This document shows positions 61,065 to 64,000 of a stretch of DNA of 64,000 nt, in pieces (position 1 is the first letter of the stretch; every line of letters begins with the position of its first letter). Both the position numbers and the translations under genes were made by a program. Source of the DNA: Alphaproteobacteria bacterium (lineage in GTDB: Bacteria; Pseudomonadota; Alphaproteobacteria; Micavibrionales; Micavibrionaceae); the NCBI GenBank assembly GCA_023384135.1, contig JAHDXS010000003.1, positions 248,001 to 312,000 on the forward strand, in the 5' to 3' direction. Under the pieces are notes generated by a model that had not been told where the DNA came from, did not search any database, and saw nothing but the letters and a program-made list of their open reading frames with translations.

Positions 61065-64000
61065 TTACTGGGCCGGAGCAAGCTCTTGCTGGGTGCCGCC
61101 AGCACGGAAGTCGATCACTTCGGAGCCCAGAACCCGGCCATCCGAGTTGGTTACGCGGATCGCGCGGTGGTAAACTTCGCCGGTTTCTGCGGGCAGGCTG
61201 CCGCCCGTGCCTTGCAGGTTGGCTTCGCGGCGCGCCCGGTCCACGGTCTCTTGAAACACGCGGCCATCGTCATGGGAGAAGGTGCGCGTGGCATCGCCGC
61301 CGCCCGGAACCGTCACATCACGGCTTCCGCCGCTCAAGGTTTGAACGGAAACGGTGCCGGTACGGAACGGCGAGGGGCCGTTTTCGCCGCCGCCGCCAGT
61401 GTAATCGTCACCCGTGGCGCGGTAACGTCCGGCCATCCGGTCCAGACGGTCGCCCACATCGCTGCTGCCCCGGAACATATAGAGCAGCACGGCGCCGACA
61501 ACCAGAAGCTTCATGCCGCCGGAAACCTGCGTGCCTGTCCATTTGCCGATGGTGCTGTTCCAAAGGCCGATACCCATAAGGGCCGCAATACCGCCCATGG
61601 CGATATTCGCACCCTGATACATCATCTTGCCGCCTTCCGAGCGGGAAGCGTAACGGGCAACGTCGCGGGTCCACCAGTCGCGCACGCCGCCGAAGGCGTC
61701 GCTGATTGAGTTGAAGGCTTGACCGAGGAAGCTTGTGCCTCCGGGCTGGCCGCGGTCACGGGTCAGATTGGAGAGAATGCCGTTATTGCCGCCATCGACG
61801 AAACCAGTGACCGAGCGCACGCGGTCTTCCTGACGTCTGCGGTGCAGCTGCTCGTCCAACTCGGTGTTTCTTTCAAGCGTCTCGCGCATCCGGGTGTTGG
61901 CTTGCGCGGCGCGCTGCTGGGCCTGACGGGCCGTCTGCGCGTGGCCTTGAATCTCCTGCATCTTGGCGCGGGCGTCTTCAAGCGTCGAAACGGTCGCGGT
62001 ATTGATCTGCGCCAGAATTTCTGCGGACCGGCGATTGGCTTCCTGGGCAGCCTGCGCAGCAATGTTGGCTTCCTGCGCCAGACGCTCGGCTTCCGCCAAA
62101 GGCGCATCGAAAGCGGCGGGCGTGCCGCCGTTATCGCGGGCATATTCCTGCAATTCGCGAATCTGGCGCACCGTGTCGTTCAGGTACGTCACGGCATCCT
62201 GAGAAGACCGCGCCGAGTCGGCGGCGTTGCGGGCCGAACGAGCGGCTTCAGCCTTGACAGCGGCAAGCTGCTGCTCGGGGGTTCCCGTGCGGGTATTGTC
62301 CGAAGTGGTCGGGCCGATAAAGACCGGGCCGCCTTGCGAACCTCCGGCATTCGGATCGGGGGTCGTCGTCGTCGAAGGATCGGGGGTCGTCGTCGTCGTC
62401 GAAGGATCAGGAGTCGTCGTCGTCGAAGGATCAGGGGTCGTGACGACCACGGACGGCGGAACGGTGACCGCACCAAGAACGGCAGCAGCCTCAGGCACGG
62501 CCTGAATTCTCGCGCGCATGGCATCATGGGTTTGACGGGCCTGCACGCTCATCTCGCGCATGTCGTTGCGGTGGTTTTCGAGATGGGTCAGAGCCTCCTC
62601 GGCAGCCAGAACGTCCGTAGAGTTGCGGAACGCATCCATGGCTTGCTGCGTCTCATCGCGCTTCGCGGCCATACCGGTAATCAGAGCCTGCATCCGGGTC
62701 TGGTCGTTGCCAAGCTGCTGCGTCAACTGGTCGAGTTTGTTCGCCTTGTCGGTCTCGCCGCGCTGACGGGCGGCCGCAGCTTCCTCGCGCAGCTTGAGCA
62801 TCAGTTGCTCGGTGGACTGATAAAGGTTGCCGACTTCGCCGGCATGCGTGGGCATTTCATCAAACATCGCCTGCGCACGGGCCTTCATCTCATCGCTGAT
62901 CTCGCGCAGACGCTCCCGTTCCTGCGGCGTGGCATCGCCCGTTTCCGTCCAGGACAGAACCCACTGACGGATATTCATGTCGCTGAAGGGAACGCCGATC
63001 GAATCGATGTCGATACCCAGATCGTGCCCGGTCGTCAGACGCGTACCGCCACCCAACAGGTCATCCCACCAGAAATCGTAGAACCCGAGACCGCCTCTTT
63101 GAAGAAGGTTGATCGCACCGCGCGGGTCCATGCTGGTCTGCCAGCCGGGATCGCCGTCGCCGTTGCCCCATCCGGCCAGAGCGGAGCCTTGCTCAATTCC
63201 ATAAGCCGCGGCAGCGCCGCCGATCAGAATCTTGCCAGGCAAGGTAAGACCGACACGCGACTCGGTCGAGATCATGCCCCCGGAAGCCAGCCTCATCGGC
63301 ATTTTCAGGTACCACGGCATCCGGTCCAGATGACCGTCACGGCCCAGAACGCCGAAAAGGGAACGATCGGTTCCACGGCCAAGCAAACCGGTGCTGGTCG
63401 CAACGGCATTGCCGGCATCGTCGCGCGGAGCGCGGCGGAACCACCAGTCATAGCGCATCTCTCTGATTTTGTGAGAGGCGTCAATTGTCACTTCGCCTTC
63501 CTTGAAGCCGGTCGGTCCAACGGTGCGCCCGCCCGTAACATAGGTCCAGGCCTCTTTGGCCGCGTTGGACATCGGCGTTCTGAGATAGTTGTCGATCGTC
63601 GGAACAGCCATCTCGGTCCAGAAGTTGGCAGAGCCGCGAGGCGTCGGGTAACCGGTGGCGATCATCATGAACTCGGCGAAAGGCGCGTAGTAGCGGCGCT
63701 CGACTTCGCGCGGACCGAATTTGGTGCCGCGGTCTTTGTTATCGACCAGAGCGTCCTTAACGCTTTCAAGCCAGGCTCTCTTATGCGGGTCGGCCGCAGC
63801 CATAGCCTTGTCGATACGGTCCATAACCCCCTGGGGAACGGTCTGCAGCGCACTGCCACCCATCTTGGCCTTCAGGATGCGGATAACCCGGTTGACGTCA
63901 TGCTCGACCCCGGATTTATAAAACGCTTCCATCCAGCCAAAGAAGGTGTTCGCGGCCTCAACGTCCCAGTTGCCGCCCGCTTCGCGCTTCTTATACTGGT
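61065..64000 (-). CDS. Very large coiled-coil/membrane protein, N-terminus beyond window
   Basis: The frame is open to the window edge (at least 977 codons), so it is partial. Observed parts are an N-terminal half with no known domain, a helical coiled-coil section (about 300-450 residues before the C-terminus), and a Thr-Pro-rich linker of repeated TTTTPDPS units near 62,340-62,450. Then comes a Gln/Arg/Glu-rich coiled coil, and near the C-terminus two hydrophobic stretches (GANIAMGGIAALMGIGLWNS and GGMKLLVVGAVLLYMFRG). The organisation suggests a large envelope or structural protein. The function is unknown. Confidence 0.65.
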   Translation of the reverse strand, partial: QYKKREAGGNWDVEAANTFFGWMEAFYKSGVEHDVNRVIRILKAKMGGSALQTVPQGVMDRIDKAMAAADPHKRAWLESVKDALVDNKDRGTKFGPREVERRYYAPFAEFMMIATGYPTPRGSANFWTEMAVPTIDNYLRTPMSNAAKEAWTYVTGGRTVGPTGFKEGEVTIDASHKIREMRYDWWFRRAPRDDAGNAVATSTGLLGRGTDRSLFGVLGRDGHLDRMPWYLKMPMRLASGGMISTESRVGLTLPGKILIGGAAAAYGIEQGSALAGWGNGDGDPGWQTSMDPRGAINLLQRGGLGFYDFWWDDLLGGGTRLTTGHDLGIDIDSIGVPFSDMNIRQWVLSWTETGDATPQERERLREISDEMKARAQAMFDEMPTHAGEVGNLYQSTEQLMLKLREEAAAARQRGETDKANKLDQLTQQLGNDQTRMQALITGMAAKRDETQQAMDAFRNSTDVLAAEEALTHLENHRNDMREMSVQARQTHDAMRARIQAVPEAAAVLGAVTVPPSVVVTTPDPSTTTTPDPSTTTTTPDPSTTTTPDPNAGGSQGGPVFIGPTTSDNTRTGTPEQQLAAVKAEAARSARNAADSARSSQDAVTYLNDTVRQIRELQEYARDNGGTPAAFDAPLAEAERLAQEANIAAQAAQEANRRSAEILAQINTATVSTLEDARAKMQEIQGHAQTARQAQQRAAQANTRMRETLERNTELDEQLHRRRQEDRVRSVTGFVDGGNNGILSNLTRDRGQPGGTSFLGQAFNSISDAFGGVRDWWTRDVARYASRSEGGKMMYQGANIAMGGIAALMGIGLWNSTIGKWTGTQVSGGMKLLVVGAVLLYMFRGSSDVGDRLDRMAGRYRATGDDYTGGGGENGPSPFRTGTVSVQTLSGGSRDVTVPGGGDATRTFSHDDGRVFQETVDRARREANLQGTGGSLPAETGEVYHRAIRVTNSDGRVLGSEVIDFRAGGTQQELAPAQ

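Noticed and set aside
62330-62460. Repeated gtcgtcgtcgaaggatc motif taken as a CRISPR or minisatellite
   Set aside because: It is in frame in the large reverse-strand gene and encodes a Thr-Pro linker (TTTTPDPS); there are no spacers.

Overview
The window looks like the chromosome of a GC-rich (about 60%) alphaproteobacterium. The housekeeping genes (a Rickettsia/Thermus-type isocitrate dehydrogenase with a C-terminal extension, aconitase AcnA, FolD, YggT, MetB-type enzyme, PrmB, LepA, a CheZ-like phosphatase and a PilZ protein) fit this. A Micavibrio-like or Rhodospirillales-like lineage is my guess from overall gene content; the sequence does not prove it. Host intergenic spaces hold several families of short palindromic (REP-like) repeats.

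Region 1 (about 590-23,960) is a T7-like podovirus late module. Its order is: small genes and portal, Bbp19-like protein, scaffold, [GIY-YIG protein and a reverse-strand PilZ gene inserted], major capsid, tail tubular A, [a 4.4-kb accessory cassette], tail tubular B, gp14-like internal virion protein, tail spike, GH25 lysozyme, large terminase, and a lysis cassette (membrane/coiled-coil protein, SleB-type hydrolase, 56-aa cationic peptide, 3-TM holin). I see no integrase, RNA polymerase or replication genes, and host-type repeats sit between its genes. It may therefore be an old or domesticated element rather than a complete prophage. The most striking feature is the accessory cassette. Three proteins there share the N-terminal signature R[TH]DATGRIIRDW at exactly residues 9-20 but carry different bodies: two coiled-coil/glycine-zipper proteins, each followed by a small membrane protein, and one GH108-like muramidase. 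Similar terminators precede the later units.

Region 2 (24,087-25,546) is an AT-rich three-gene unit: a RelE-like toxin candidate, an XRE-type antitoxin candidate and a DUF6941 protein. Region 3 (25,694-46,430) is ordinary chromosome with TCA-cycle, one-carbon and methionine genes. It also has a tandem paralogous pair of unknown function, a CheZ-like gene, envelope proteins, a group of two tiny lipoproteins next to a DotI/IcmL-like protein, prmB, and a low-GC HEPN-like gene.

Region 4 (46,567-57,218) is a roughly 10.65-kb integrated mobilizable island. It is bounded by a 9-bp direct repeat that reconstitutes one host REP element when joined. It carries a MobQ-type relaxase with an adjacent RSF1010-like oriT core, an AbiEi/AbiEii toxin-antitoxin pair, a MarR-type regulator (with a perfect 12-bp inverted repeat) divergent from an AhpD-like/DUF2024/periplasmic/thioredoxin-fold operon, flavohemoglobin hmp divergent from an NsrR-like regulator, and a tyrosine integrase at its right end. 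The cargo points to nitrosative/redox stress. Region 5 (57,228-64,000) returns to chromosome: lepA, a small membrane protein, then a reverse-strand group of hypothetical proteins ending in a very large gene that runs off the window.
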